Source of the DNA: HO2-45-11b sp964450915
GTDB taxonomy: Bacteria > Patescibacteriota > Andersenbacteria > UBA10190
Assembly (NCBI GenBank): GCA_964450915.1
Contig: CAYVFG010000001.1
Location: 1-64,000 of the forward strand
Length of the DNA stretch: 64,000 nucleotides
Direction: 5' to 3'
Shown: positions 51,194-61,314 of the stretch, piece after piece
How the letters are laid out: the number at the start of each line of letters is the position of its first letter
Numbering within the stretch: the first letter of the stretch is position 1
Made by a program: the position numbers and the translations under genes
Notes under the pieces: model-generated
Databases searched by the model: none
What the model saw: the letters and a program-made list of their open reading frames with translations, nothing else
What the model was told of the DNA's origin: nothing

Positions 51194-52693
51194 TTACGCG
51201 GCAAATCCGGGGAAGTAGTCGGTGATGATTTTTTTCTTCGGAATATCCATTTCTCGAATTGTTTTTTCCAGCGCCTGAACCATCAGCTGAGGGCCTGAAA
51301 TATAAAACATGCGCTCTGAGAAATCTGGAATTTCATTTTGAATCATTGCAGAATCTATCATTCCAACCTCGCTCGTAATCGTATACACGGTATTCACGCC
51401 ATATTCCCGCGCTTTTTCTAAAATATCTACAAACGCAGCGTCTTGGATTGTTTTCAGAGAATACAATAGTACGATATCGCACGTTTTGTTCTCCTGAATA
51501 ATATGCTCGATCATGCTAATATACGGCGTAATTCCAATTCCCCCTGCGATAAAAACTAATTTTTTATTCTCAAAATTTCTCGAGAGCGTAAAATCCCCTC
51601 CAACTTGAGATGCAATAATTTCTTCGCCAACTTCTAAGTTTTTCAATTTGGTTTTATACGTGCTCGAATTGTCATAAAACTTTACAGCAATAGACAGCCT
51701 ATCGGATTTCGGAGCAGATAGAAGGCTGAAGTATCGCCTATTTCCCCGACTATCCACATGCGCATGCGGCAATGTCCATTCCATATATTGCCCCGCTGTA
51801 AAGGCAAGATGTTCTGCAGGCTTAAAAATAAATTGCAGCGTATCAGGTGTAAGCTGAATTTTTTGTTGCAGCGCAAGCACAAGACGGCTGCGAGGAGTCA
51901 TAAAATATGCAACGATATTTCCAATACATAGCGCCTCTTCAGGAGTAAAATTTATTGGAGAAAAGCGCATTTGCTCCGTTGCAACAAGAAGCCCTACCAA
52001 GCTCGCATATACTAATTGAGGTCGCTTGCGAGAAGGCGCAGTGAGCGGTTCCGTTAACATCACCAAACCTAAAAACCACACGGGAGAATGAAAGAGCAGA
52101 ACCTTAGCTATCGCTACAAACGAGGCAAAGAATGTCCCCTGAATCATAAATGCAATAGCAGATGCGACTACGTATACAGCAAAAAATGTATAAACCATTC
52201 CTTCTCTCCTAATTCTTCGCAATAGCAGCAGACCGCCCCCCAGCACAAATGGCATCATAACAGGATTGCCCATCCACCACGTGGCAACGTGTTCGGGAGA
52301 TAATAAAGAAATCCCAAGCACTCCGACCGCTGCTGGATTGAAGATATGCTGCTTTTCGATCGTCAAAAGATACTTCGACCCCATCGCGAATATGCACGCA
52401 GCAGCGAGAAACAATGCATTGTGCGGAAACGCAACAGGAACCAGGCACGCAATAATAAGCGCGGTGATAAATACTGATTCCGTGTTCGTGGTTGCGCGAA
52501 CAATTTTCGCAAACCCGTAATTTGCAATCCAAGAAACTATAACAGCAAACAGAGAATCAATAATAATATCCAACGGATTGTACGGAAGCCATCCCATAGC
52601 GCTAAACCCTGCTGCAAGCACAAGCAGCGCGATGAGATAATACAGCGTCAGCCGATACATCGTAATACTATTGAGAAGTTTATCGATGAACAT
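51194..52693 (-). CDS. RnfD/NqrB-like membrane domain fused to an FNR-type reductase
   Basis: 499 residues. Residues 1-240 hold about seven or eight membrane helices like RnfD/NqrB (YNPLDIIIDSLFAVIVSWIANYGFAKI, HIFNPAAVGVLGISLLSP). Residues 260-499 are a ferredoxin reductase module: FAD part with FTAGQYMEWTLPH and RRYFSLLSAPKSDRL, then an NAD(P)H part with VFIAGGIGITPYISMIEHI and FYISGPQLMVQALEKTI. It is thus a one-chain route from NAD(P)H through FAD to a membrane-bound flavin. The FMN-binding partner gene starts seven bases upstream. The pair probably passes electrons across the membrane to an acceptor outside. The natural acceptor is unknown. Confidence 0.85.
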   Translation of the reverse strand: MFIDKLLNSITMYRLTLYYLIALLVLAAGFSAMGWLPYNPLDIIIDSLFAVIVSWIANYGFAKIVRATTNTESVFITALIIACLVPVAFPHNALFLAAACIFAMGSKYLLTIEKQHIFNPAAVGVLGISLLSPEHVATWWMGNPVMMPFVLGGGLLLLRRIRREGMVYTFFAVYVVASAIAFMIQGTFFASFVAIAKVLLFHSPVWFLGLVMLTEPLTAPSRKRPQLVYASLVGLLVATEQMRFSPINFTPEEALCIGNIVAYFMTPRSRLVLALQQKIQLTPDTLQFIFKPAEHLAFTAGQYMEWTLPHAHVDSRGNRRYFSLLSAPKSDRLSIAVKFYDNSSTYKTKLKNLEVGEEIIASQVGGDFTLSRNFENKKLVFIAGGIGITPYISMIEHIIQENKTCDIVLLYSLKTIQDAAFVDILEKAREYGVNTVYTITSEVGMIDSAMIQNEIPDFSERMFYISGPQLMVQALEKTIREMDIPKKKIITDYFPGFAA

Positions 52694-52700
52694 AGAAAAG

Positions 52701-53183
52701 CTATGTGCGAGCTTGCTTTAGCGCATTGGCAAGCGACTGTTCAAACGCCTGGCTCGTAGCAGACGCCCCTGAAACTCCGCTCACCTTTTCGCTTTGCGCA
52801 GCAATTGCCTCGGACTGCAATATCGGCATCGCCTGCTGATTAATAAACTCGCTCGTTCTTTGATCGTTCGGATATTGCAAAAAATTCACCTGCGCAATCT
52901 TTCCGCCAGTTACTACCACCTGAATTTGCACGTTCCCATAAAACGCGTCCGCGACCGTTCCGGTAAATGTTCCGTCTTTATATTGAGACGCTCGCGGAGT
53001 TGGGGTCGGCGTAGCGACTGAATTATTCGTAGCAACAGGTGTGGGAAGCGAAGCTATGGCAGTGGTGTTTGGAACAATGGCAGTACCCGTTTTTTGATCG
53101 CCACCGAACATATTTTTAATAAAAACAAGGGCGAAAAACGCAGTCAGCACAGTCGTAATTTGGACATACTTTCTAAACTTCAT
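52701..53183 (-). CDS. Membrane-anchored FMN-binding domain protein
   Basis: 160 residues from the ATG at 53183. An N-terminal anchor (YVQITTVLTAFFALVFI) is followed by a Thr/Pro/Ala linker and an FMN_bind domain: YKDGTFTGTVADAFYGNVQIQVVVTGGKIAQVNFLQYP, then SGASATSQAFEQSL, where the Ser/Thr of SGASATS is the expected site for covalent FMN attachment by an ApbE-like enzyme. No apbE is seen in this window. It is the first of a pair with the RnfD-reductase fusion and probably acts as its outer electron acceptor. Confidence 0.88.
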   Translation of the reverse strand: MKFRKYVQITTVLTAFFALVFIKNMFGGDQKTGTAIVPNTTAIASLPTPVATNNSVATPTPTPRASQYKDGTFTGTVADAFYGNVQIQVVVTGGKIAQVNFLQYPNDQRTSEFINQQAMPILQSEAIAAQSEKVSGVSGASATSQAFEQSLANALKQART

Positions 53184-53244
53184 GAATGCAGTATAGCAAT
53201 AATTCATGACACAAAGATGAAGTTTCTATATAATCAGCCATACT

Positions 53245-54354
53245 ATGCGTCGATTATTCTTTGTCCTCATCCCAGCTGCCACGCTAATCGTGCTCGTATC
53301 TCCGATTGCAATCATATCTGCAAATCCGCAGCTCGCATCAGATATTGCTGATAACATTGCGCGCCCCCTCATTGGGGATGCAGCGGTCATCTATCTTGAA
53401 AAAATATTTTTCAATACATCAGATGCGATCAAAAAAATTACCTACCACGGGGCTCTTCCCGCCTCTGCAACATCCCAAACAGATGTAAGCAATACACACA
53501 ATACAAACACGCGTCTGGATCTTGCTCCGCTCCCAGTTCCGGCACATATGCCCGCTATGCCCTATGAAGGAGTATGGAAAAAAGTCATTCTCGACCAATT
53601 TCCAAACGAAGAACCTGTCGCCACAACATTTATCCGTCCGGATGCTGACAGGCCGTATGCGCTCGTAACGATTATTCAAATGGATATAAAAAAGCTATCG
53701 CTCGGCATTGTTGCAGGCATAAAAGAACCGGGCGAATCATTCGGACATCCGGGAACCGGCAGAATTCCTCAAGATAGGATCCAACACGACAATGTAATCG
53801 GCGCATTTGACGGGGGATTCTTATATAATGACGGACAATACGGGATGATCGCAGACGGAATCACGTATGCGCCCCTCAAGCAAAACATTGCAACCCTTGT
53901 AGCACGAACAAATGGAGAACTTAGCATCATGAACTACACTGGCCAAGACCTCGGAAATAATATCGCATTCGTACGGCAGAATTGCCCCGTTTTAATCGAG
54001 AACGGCAACCTTTCAGTCACCGATCCGAAAAATAAAGCGCAGTGGGGGAGAACGCTTACCTCACAAACGTATACATGGCGTTCCGGAATCGGTATTACAA
54101 GTACGGGCAATCTTCTGTATGCGGGAGGAAACAATCTCACGCCCGCAACACTGGCATATGCCCTTAAAGCCGCAGGAGCAGTAAATGCGATGCAGCTCGA
54201 TATTAACCCTGCGTGGGTATCGTTCAACTTTTTTACCAAGAATCCTGCAACAGGAATCCTGACATCTATCCCCTTTATGAAAGATGCTCATGACAGATCA
54301 AAACAGTACATACATGGCCACAATAAGGACTTTTTCTACTTGTATAAAAAATAG
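53245..54354 (+). CDS. Phosphodiester glycosidase (NAGPA) family protein
   Basis: 369 residues. An N-terminal signal or anchor (LFFVLIPAATLIVLVSPIAII) precedes the NAGPA fold from about residue 130. Landmarks are VIGAFDGGFLYNDGQYGMIADG, SIMNYTG, NGNLSVTDPKNKAQWG, SGIGITSTGNLLYAGGNNLTPATLAYAL and AMQLDINPAWVSFNFF, the last being the conserved Asp/Asn region. Family members remove sugars from phosphodiesters or act in exopolysaccharide and cell-wall glycan handling. It is likely outside the membrane. The gene is divergent from the FMN-binding gene. Confidence 0.85.
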   Translation: MRRLFFVLIPAATLIVLVSPIAIISANPQLASDIADNIARPLIGDAAVIYLEKIFFNTSDAIKKITYHGALPASATSQTDVSNTHNTNTRLDLAPLPVPAHMPAMPYEGVWKKVILDQFPNEEPVATTFIRPDADRPYALVTIIQMDIKKLSLGIVAGIKEPGESFGHPGTGRIPQDRIQHDNVIGAFDGGFLYNDGQYGMIADGITYAPLKQNIATLVARTNGELSIMNYTGQDLGNNIAFVRQNCPVLIENGNLSVTDPKNKAQWGRTLTSQTYTWRSGIGITSTGNLLYAGGNNLTPATLAYALKAAGAVNAMQLDINPAWVSFNFFTKNPATGILTSIPFMKDAHDRSKQYIHGHNKDFFYLYKK

Positions 54355-54470
54355 TGCCACATTTTTTTGACATATCTTAGTACGGATCTATACTGAAGAA
54401 CGTTGACCCCCGCCTGCCGATACCGACGACGAAGGCCACAGCATTTATATATTAATAACATTCTTTTCAT

Positions 54471-55751
54471 ATGATCGAGTTATTCGCTGCAATTCTTTTT
54501 ATTGCAGGCTATGGAATGATAACAATGGAACAAAAGCTGTTCGTGAGCAAAGCTGCAACAGCAACACTTCTTGCCGTATTCCTTTGGGTTCTTGCTGCCC
54601 TAACGATTCCTATGCAGTCGTTTAATCAACAAATAACTCAAACAGGGTCTGATTTGTTTGGCTTGCTCGTATTTTTACTTGCCGCAATGACATTGGTAGA
54701 AATTCTTATCCACTACCACGCATTCGACTTGCTCGAATCCTGGCTGCGTTCCATTAACTTTTCTATGCGAAACCTTGCATGGGTGCTCCTTGGAATTACC
54801 TATTTTGCCTCCATGTTTATTGCCAATCTCACGATCACCATCATTATGATTCAGATTGCGAGAAGATTGTTCCCGAAAGAACTTCTTATCCCCGTTTCAA
54901 TTGCAATCGTAATTGCCTCGAATACGGGCGGATCCACATCCCCTATCGGAGACTTGAATACGATCATGCTGTGGTTTGCGCATAAATTTACCGCACTCCA
55001 AATTCTATCCCTTGGCTTTCTCCCGAGTCTTGCCACGACATGCGTAGCAGGGGCCCTGTTATTCAGAAAGATATCTGCCAAAGATTTTGTTACAGCTAGC
55101 AACGAAGCGCCGATGGCAAAGATTTCACGATCGGATACTGCAATTATTATTGCCTCTTTGATTGCATTCCTCATGCCCCTGGCAGCATCTTTATTCAATA
55201 TCCCCGCGTATATGGGAATCATCTTCGGACTTGGAATTGTATGGGTCATGATTGATTTCGCAAAACGCGTGCGCCCACAGACAACGCATCTGCAAGCAAA
55301 GATTCAAAATTTCATGCAACGCAGCGATATTGAAAGTATTCAATTCTTTATCGGAATATTGCTATCAGTAGGAGCATTGACAGCTCTTGGAGTTCTGCAA
55401 ACTATTACAAATTCCATCTTAGGCCAGTTCCCAGACACGATCAGGACCGTTGAAGCGTTTATCGGTCTTGGGTTCGCATCCGCAATCGTGGACAATATTC
55501 CCCTTACTGCAGCTGCCATCAACGCTCTTCCGAATGTATCCCCAAGCTTATGGGTACTCCTTGCCCTATGCGTAACTTCGGGAGGATCTCTTCTCATCGT
55601 AGGATCAGCATCGGGCGTGGTCGCGATGGGTATGGTCAAAGAACTTTCATTTGGAAAATATTTCAAAATAGGAACAGTCCCAGCGCTTCTTGGATTCACT
55701 GCGGGAATACTCGTATGGGTATTAGAGCAATACGCTGGCGGACTACTATAA
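54471..55751 (+). CDS. ArsB/NhaD-type ion transporter
   Basis: 426 residues with about 11 membrane helices. The family marks are the two hairpin re-entrant regions: IVIASNTGGSTSPIGDLNTIMLW in the first half and AIVDNIPLTAAAIN with VTSGGSLLIVGSASGVVAMG in the second. The SNxGGxxTPIGD motif is typical of NhaD Na+/H+ antiporters and related ion-transporter permeases. It probably exports Na+ or an oxyanion. The stop is one base from that of the convergent cupin gene. Confidence 0.88.
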   Translation: MIELFAAILFIAGYGMITMEQKLFVSKAATATLLAVFLWVLAALTIPMQSFNQQITQTGSDLFGLLVFLLAAMTLVEILIHYHAFDLLESWLRSINFSMRNLAWVLLGITYFASMFIANLTITIIMIQIARRLFPKELLIPVSIAIVIASNTGGSTSPIGDLNTIMLWFAHKFTALQILSLGFLPSLATTCVAGALLFRKISAKDFVTASNEAPMAKISRSDTAIIIASLIAFLMPLAASLFNIPAYMGIIFGLGIVWVMIDFAKRVRPQTTHLQAKIQNFMQRSDIESIQFFIGILLSVGALTALGVLQTITNSILGQFPDTIRTVEAFIGLGFASAIVDNIPLTAAAINALPNVSPSLWVLLALCVTSGGSLLIVGSASGVVAMGMVKELSFGKYFKIGTVPALLGFTAGILVWVLEQYAGGLL

Positions 55752-55752
55752 A

Positions 55753-56298
55753 CTACGCACGACCATAAAAATCTTGGAGACGATGATTGTCCGCTTCATC
55801 TGACGGATGTTCAGGGTCGGTATGTTGCCAAATTTCTGCAACAACACCCCAGCCGCCGAGCCCCACTAAGCGATGCCGCGTACCTTGCGGAATCTGTATC
55901 AAGTCGCCTGCTTGATAGGTAACCGCTTCAGGTTGATCATCTGTTTCGGAAAGCGGATATGCCACAGGACCTTCTACAACCTTATGCCATTCCGCCCGAC
56001 GGTCATGATACTGCCATGACAGTTGTTGCAATGGCCCTACAACAAGAATCTTTGGACTTAATTTTGCCTCTTGTTTCGATAATGCTTCTTGGTGATCTTT
56101 GAAAAACTCTTCAGTGAACTTTTTGGTTTGGTCATCTGCAATTACAAAATACCCGCCCCATTGTTTCTCAAAATTCCGATCTGCAATTACAAAACCTCTT
56201 TCTTCCAGCATTGCTTCAATGCGCTGCTCCGTATCCATTTTCTCTTGCTGGTCTAAAACCGGTAAACGTGGCTCTTGTTTTGGAAGTTTTTCATTCAT
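55753..56298 (-). CDS. Cupin of the mannose-6-phosphate isomerase type II kind
   Basis: 181 residues from the ATG at 56298. The cupin core is LSPKILVVGPLQQLSWQYHDRRAEWHKVVEGPVAY, followed by YQAGDLIQIPQGTRHRLVGLGGWGVVAEIWQH, which gives the usual metal set (His, Glu/Gln, His). The N-terminal 60 residues form a helical, charged extension with EERGFVIADRNFEKQWGGYFV. This layout recalls the C-terminal domain of bifunctional GMP/PMI enzymes. It could isomerise sugar phosphates or bind one. It lies 13 bases after an ABC exporter gene. Confidence 0.8.
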   Translation of the reverse strand: MNEKLPKQEPRLPVLDQQEKMDTEQRIEAMLEERGFVIADRNFEKQWGGYFVIADDQTKKFTEEFFKDHQEALSKQEAKLSPKILVVGPLQQLSWQYHDRRAEWHKVVEGPVAYPLSETDDQPEAVTYQAGDLIQIPQGTRHRLVGLGGWGVVAEIWQHTDPEHPSDEADNHRLQDFYGRA

Positions 56299-56311
56299 AC
56301 AACATACTATA

Positions 56312-58075
56312 TCAGGGTTTTTTAGTATCGCCATGCATCAGCATTTCTACCGCATGTTGCATGGAGCCTGCAAGCGTTACTGCTCCTCCGCCCACAAAGA
56401 AAATCTCGTCCGCATCTTCTATCGTATTCAGCCGATGAGCAATAATAACCTTGGTAGTTTCTTTCGGGAGTTTGCGCAAAATATTCTCAAGCAGCTGCTC
56501 GGTTACAGTATCAATATTCGCAGTTGCTTCATCTAAAATCAGAAGCTTTGGATGCCTGAGCACCGCGCGCATAAATGCGATAAGCTGCTTCTGTCCCAAA
56601 GAAATGGATTCTCCGCTCGACATCACTTTGGTTGCAAGGCCGTCTTCGAACCGTGCCAATAATTCCGACAGCCCTTCTTGCTCTAATAATACCTGCAGCT
56701 GATCGTTCGTATATTCAAAGTAAACATCGTTTCCATATACGATATTATCTCGAACCGTGCCTGTGAACAGGAATGGATCCTGCAGAATAAACCCGATAAT
56801 AGCTGCGCGCCGGGCATCTTCATACGACCGAATGTCCATACCATCAAGAAAAACCTCTCCTTTCGTAGGGTCATACAGCCGCGCCATAAGCGATGCCGTA
56901 GTCGTCTTCCCTCCGCCCGTCGGCCCCACAAGAGCGTATGTTTTTCCTTTTTCGAGAACAAGCGAAATATCTTTCAAGACTTCCTTCCCTGCCGCGTACG
57001 TAAATGAAACACTCTTGAATTCCAAAAGATTCCCCGATCCATCTTTTGTTTTGCCAGGCAGCGTCTTCATATCGGATTCCATACCGAGGACTTCGGAGAT
57101 ACGGTCGAGCCCTGCGAGAGCCAGCTGCCACGAAGACCAAATTTGCGCCAACTGACGAAGCGGCAAGTAGAAATTTTGGACATAGAGCAAGAATGCTACA
57201 AGCAGTCCGATAGAAAGCGAGCCCTGGATTATAAAATATACGCCGGCCAAAAGCACGAGCAGCTGCGCAATCTGGCTTGCAAACCCATAAATAGGAGTTG
57301 CGATATTGCTTGCAACTCCGGCCTTCACCGATGCGTTGTAATTTTCCTCATTTACCAATTTAAATTTTTCTTGAAAATAATCCTGCCGATTAAACGCGGC
57401 GATAATTCTAAAGTTTGTAATGCTTTCTTGTATTTCAGCGCTGAGCGCCCCGAGGGTTTGCAAGCTCCGCACCGTAGAACGGCTCACATATCCGCTTATC
57501 AGGCGAGTAACAATCGCAATGCCGATCGCAGGAACGAGCGCCACCAAGCCCAATTGAATATTGAGAGATAGCAAGAATATGCCCGCACCAACAATAAGGA
57601 ATAAATTTCCCAAAAATTGCACGAGCGCCTGAGCGAAAAAGTTATTTAATTTTTCCGTATCGCTGTTGATGCGAGAAATAATATCTCCTGCCGTATTCTG
57701 ATTGAAGAATGCGACGGGCAACGACTGCAGCTTGCTAAATAACGTATTCCGCAGCTGAAATAAAACTCTGCGCCCCACCTTGCCCATAGTAACGATCTGC
57801 GTGTAGTTTGCGCCAAGCGCCACAATGTACACCGCCCCCAACAGCGCCGTTCGCATAATAAGCCCCATCATGTCGTGCTGCTTGATTGCCTCGTCGATTG
57901 TTTTTGCAATGATGATCGGCCCTGCCAGTGTTGCCACAGAGTTGATAAACATCATGCCGAGCGCAATAGCCACATTGCGCTTTTCCGGGGCCATCAACGG
58001 CACAAGCCGCCGAATCGCCAGCATCAACGGATTCTTCTTTTCGTATTGATCAGTAGTTTTAAGCTTGTAATTCAT
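56312..58075 (-). CDS. ABC exporter half-transporter, subunit 2 (degenerate signature)
   Basis: 587 residues: six membrane helices, then a nucleotide-binding domain. Walker A is GPTGGGKTTTASL and Walker B LLILDEATANID with the catalytic Glu. The signature is ISLGQKQ instead of LSGGQ. Its partner upstream has LSGGQ but an Asp at the catalytic Glu position. So one ATP site is canonical and one degenerate, as in heterodimeric exporters such as TM287/288. The genes overlap by 17 bases. Cargo may be lipid, peptide or drug. Confidence 0.93.
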   Translation of the reverse strand: MNYKLKTTDQYEKKNPLMLAIRRLVPLMAPEKRNVAIALGMMFINSVATLAGPIIIAKTIDEAIKQHDMMGLIMRTALLGAVYIVALGANYTQIVTMGKVGRRVLFQLRNTLFSKLQSLPVAFFNQNTAGDIISRINSDTEKLNNFFAQALVQFLGNLFLIVGAGIFLLSLNIQLGLVALVPAIGIAIVTRLISGYVSRSTVRSLQTLGALSAEIQESITNFRIIAAFNRQDYFQEKFKLVNEENYNASVKAGVASNIATPIYGFASQIAQLLVLLAGVYFIIQGSLSIGLLVAFLLYVQNFYLPLRQLAQIWSSWQLALAGLDRISEVLGMESDMKTLPGKTKDGSGNLLEFKSVSFTYAAGKEVLKDISLVLEKGKTYALVGPTGGGKTTTASLMARLYDPTKGEVFLDGMDIRSYEDARRAAIIGFILQDPFLFTGTVRDNIVYGNDVYFEYTNDQLQVLLEQEGLSELLARFEDGLATKVMSSGESISLGQKQLIAFMRAVLRHPKLLILDEATANIDTVTEQLLENILRKLPKETTKVIIAHRLNTIEDADEIFFVGGGAVTLAGSMQHAVEMLMHGDTKKP

Positions 58076-59786
58076 AGGCGTTGATTGATTGTTGAGAATC
58101 GTAAATCTGAACGTATTCTGGAGATGTTTTCATCAGCTCCTGGTGAGTTCCTTTGGCAAGCAGCTCTCCTTCCATCAATAAAATAACCTGATCATAATTC
58201 TCAATTGGAGCAATTTTTTGGCTGATAGAAAGCAATGTAATATTCGGATAATTTTTTTCTATATTTCGAACAATGCGCTGCTCCGTATCGATATCAACTC
58301 GGGCAGTGAAATCATCAAGCACCAAAATACTTGGATTTTGTGCCAATGCTCGAGCAAGCATGACGCGCTGTTTCTGGCCGCCCGATAAACTTGTCCCCCG
58401 CTCAGACACTATAGTATTAAGTCCGTCCGGGAGCGTAGCAATAAAGTCCGCGATCTCTGCAGTTTGCATCGCACGTTCCAAATCATCGCCTTTAACATCG
58501 TCCGTAAATGCGATATTTTCTTTGAGGCTCAAATTAAACAAGATGCTATCTTGAAACACAAAACCGATCTGGCGGCGAAGCGCGTGCTGGTCGTAATCCG
58601 CAGCCGGAACATCGTCGAATGTAATAACTCCGGCTTCAGGCTGCAGCAATCCGGTAATCACATAGAGCAGTTGCGTTTTCCCCGCAGCGGTAGGCCCTAC
58701 AATCGCAGTCTTTTTACCCGCACCGACATCAAACGAAATATCATCTAAAACGAGCTTACCGTTATGCTTGACGGTAACATTCTGCACTGCAATATCGCCC
58801 CGTATTTTCTTAGATACCGCCCCCGAAGCTTTTCGAGTCGGCGCATCCAACACTTCCGCAATGCGTTGGTATGAAGCAGACGACATTGCAATCATATTCG
58901 AGGTAAAGCCTAATATGATGATCGGAAACACAAGAATAGCTAAGTACCCGTTAAACGCGGTAAAGTCTCCGAGCGACATAGTCCCGGCGATCACAAACCG
59001 GCCGCCAAGACCCAAAATAATAATCGTTGCCAGATTCGTCGCAAACGTAATAACTGGAATTAATGTTGCGAACATCTTCAGAATATTTAAACTGATATTT
59101 TTTGCATTATCGGCAGCATCGAAAAACTTTTTGCTTTCCACATGCTGGGCATTCAACAAGCGAACAAGCGATGCAGCGAAGATGCTTTCCTGAATTACCT
59201 TGTTCAGCCAATCTAACGCCTCTTGCCCGATCTTGAACAGGTGCCGAACGCGACGAAGGACAAAATAAAACGTTACCACGATAATGGGGATGATAATCAT
59301 GACTGCCGACGCTAATCGCCAGTTCGTTATAAAGAGCAATGCGCTGGCGCCGATAATCAAAAAGATGGAAGAAATGATCGATGGAATTGCCTGCGATACG
59401 AACATTTTCACCGCGTCGACGTCGCTCGTTACGTTTGTGAGAAGCTTTGCAGATGTCACGCTTTGGATATACATGTAATCATGCTTGGCAATCGTCTCCA
59501 CGAGCTGCTTTCGCAAATCGCGTGCAACGCGCTCCGATGCAATAACCTGCACATATATCTGCAAAAAAGTGAACACGAAAATACCGAGCGCCACTGCGCA
59601 AAACACCCAGAAGATAAACGAGACATTGAACGTTCCATGAGAAAATTGGTCGATGCCATACGCAACGATTTTCGGTATCGCCAAATTAAGCGCGTTCGCG
59701 CCAACAGTCATTGCAACAAGTCCGGCGACAAGCCCTCTGTAAGGGCCCAGTAGGCTCATGAGATTTCGCTTTGGATTATCAGGCAT
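58059..59786 (-). CDS. ABC exporter half-transporter, subunit 1 (degenerate Walker B)
   Basis: 575 residues with the exporter plan. Walker A is GPTAAGKTQLLYV, signature LSGGQKQRVMLARAL, and Walker B ILVLDDFTARVD, where Asp stands in place of the catalytic Glu. The H-loop position reads LSISQKIAP, lacking the usual His (Gln instead). This is the non-hydrolysing half of the heterodimer. It starts at 59786 and overlaps its partner at the 3' end. Six helices are evident from residue 15 to about 300. Confidence 0.93.
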   Translation of the reverse strand: MPDNPKRNLMSLLGPYRGLVAGLVAMTVGANALNLAIPKIVAYGIDQFSHGTFNVSFIFWVFCAVALGIFVFTFLQIYVQVIASERVARDLRKQLVETIAKHDYMYIQSVTSAKLLTNVTSDVDAVKMFVSQAIPSIISSIFLIIGASALLFITNWRLASAVMIIIPIIVVTFYFVLRRVRHLFKIGQEALDWLNKVIQESIFAASLVRLLNAQHVESKKFFDAADNAKNISLNILKMFATLIPVITFATNLATIIILGLGGRFVIAGTMSLGDFTAFNGYLAILVFPIIILGFTSNMIAMSSASYQRIAEVLDAPTRKASGAVSKKIRGDIAVQNVTVKHNGKLVLDDISFDVGAGKKTAIVGPTAAGKTQLLYVITGLLQPEAGVITFDDVPAADYDQHALRRQIGFVFQDSILFNLSLKENIAFTDDVKGDDLERAMQTAEIADFIATLPDGLNTIVSERGTSLSGGQKQRVMLARALAQNPSILVLDDFTARVDIDTEQRIVRNIEKNYPNITLLSISQKIAPIENYDQVILLMEGELLAKGTHQELMKTSPEYVQIYDSQQSINAYELQA

Positions 59787-59836
59787 ATGCAGCCTCCAGT
59801 ATGCCAGATTTTAGTATGTTGTGTACACTTATTTCT

Positions 59837-61258
59837 ATGAAATCCCCCTGGATTATCGTCATACTTGCTGCCATCCTCTATGGCGCAATCTGCTGGATAC
59901 AGTATGCAAATCTGCGAAACGGCATCGACTTGGGGACCTATACTCAAATTTTATACAATATTTCTTCATTCCATGCATTTCCTCCGTTCAATTCCATACT
60001 AGGAGAAAGCGCCTGGGGCGATCATGCGCACTTTATCATGATTGTACTAGCCCCATTATTCGCGCTGTATCCGCACGATATAACGCCGATCATTCTGCAA
60101 ATTCTCGCCATCGCAACGTCTGGGTGGGCATTGTGCGATATTGCATACCGAAGATTCAAAAACATATTTTTTGCATACGCAATACTCATTGCGTATCTGC
60201 TCTTTTTCGGAATTCAATATGCGCTAAGCTTTGACATTCACGCGAACGTGTTCACATGCGCATTTCTCGCATGGCTATTTTGGGCATATGAAACGGATAA
60301 GAAAAAAACGTACTGGATCCTTTTCGCACTAACATTATTAACGCGCGAAGATGCGGCGCTATTCACCGGAGCGTTTGGATTTTACGTAGCGGCCGTATCG
60401 CTATTCCCTGCCCCGTATGGCCGAAACCGCGGCCTCGGCATTATGACGCTATGCTTCTCTATCGCATATTTTTTAGTAACAACGTACTCCATTATGCCGG
60501 CTCTCCAAGAAAACCATACGGCACTGGCATATTTTGATATCGATAAGCGAATATTCTTCCACCCTGTAAAACTCTTTGAAAATATGTTCGATGATTCTGT
60601 AAAAGTGCGAACGTTTACCAATTCATTTGGATCATTTAGCTACCTGCCCTTGTTTTCACCATTCTCATACCTGGCGACAGCTCCAAACTTCATCGCACGC
60701 TTTCTATCCGGCGAACAGCAGCGCTGGGGAATGAAATTGCACTATAGCGCCAGTCTGGCATCTATCCTTGCGTACGGAAGCATATTGGGAACAGCCACAA
60801 TCATGCGAATTGCGCGGCGCATACCCGTACTTGCGACCAAAGAAGGCTACATACTGATCATCGCGAGTATCGCACTCCTGTACAGCACATACGTCGTATC
60901 GCTTCGCGACGTCGATTTACCGATCCATCAATTTTTCACTCAAACAAATACTGCCATTACCCCCGACGCACTTTCAATGCGTTCGCGCATTGAAAAAATC
61001 CAACAGCAAATCCCAGAACAAGATAGTATCGCGACAATCAGTTCGTTTGTCCCGATATTCGCAACAAGAGAAACAGTGAACTACATCGACAGCACTACAA
61101 ACTTTTCAGCAGACTGGATCATTGTTTCCAACCAATTTACTTCGTGGCCATTATCTCGAAAAGAAATAAACACGGCAATACACAATCTTAAGCAAAATCC
61201 GGACTACGCGCTACTAGATGATACAGGCAATTTGTTTGTATTTAAGAAAAATAAATAA
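59837..61258 (+). CDS. DUF2079 multi-pass membrane protein
   Basis: About 473 residues starting MKSPWIIVILAAILYG, with about 11 membrane helices. DUF2079 marks are the early NGIDLGTYTQILYNISSFHAFPP with LGESAWGDHAHFIMIVLAPLFALYP, and LTLLTREDAALFTGAFGFYVA. The aspartate and His in ESAWGDHAHF are arranged as in GT-C type glycosyltransferases, to which the family is related. It may transfer sugars from lipid carriers at the membrane. The gene is divergent from the ABC exporter pair. Confidence 0.85.
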   Translation: MKSPWIIVILAAILYGAICWIQYANLRNGIDLGTYTQILYNISSFHAFPPFNSILGESAWGDHAHFIMIVLAPLFALYPHDITPIILQILAIATSGWALCDIAYRRFKNIFFAYAILIAYLLFFGIQYALSFDIHANVFTCAFLAWLFWAYETDKKKTYWILFALTLLTREDAALFTGAFGFYVAAVSLFPAPYGRNRGLGIMTLCFSIAYFLVTTYSIMPALQENHTALAYFDIDKRIFFHPVKLFENMFDDSVKVRTFTNSFGSFSYLPLFSPFSYLATAPNFIARFLSGEQQRWGMKLHYSASLASILAYGSILGTATIMRIARRIPVLATKEGYILIIASIALLYSTYVVSLRDVDLPIHQFFTQTNTAITPDALSMRSRIEKIQQQIPEQDSIATISSFVPIFATRETVNYIDSTTNFSADWIIVSNQFTSWPLSRKEINTAIHNLKQNPDYALLDDTGNLFVFKKNK

Positions 61259-61314
61259 AAAAATATTGCGCACAAACTGCACGCAATACAAAGACTCAAA
61301 TGAACTACATACTA

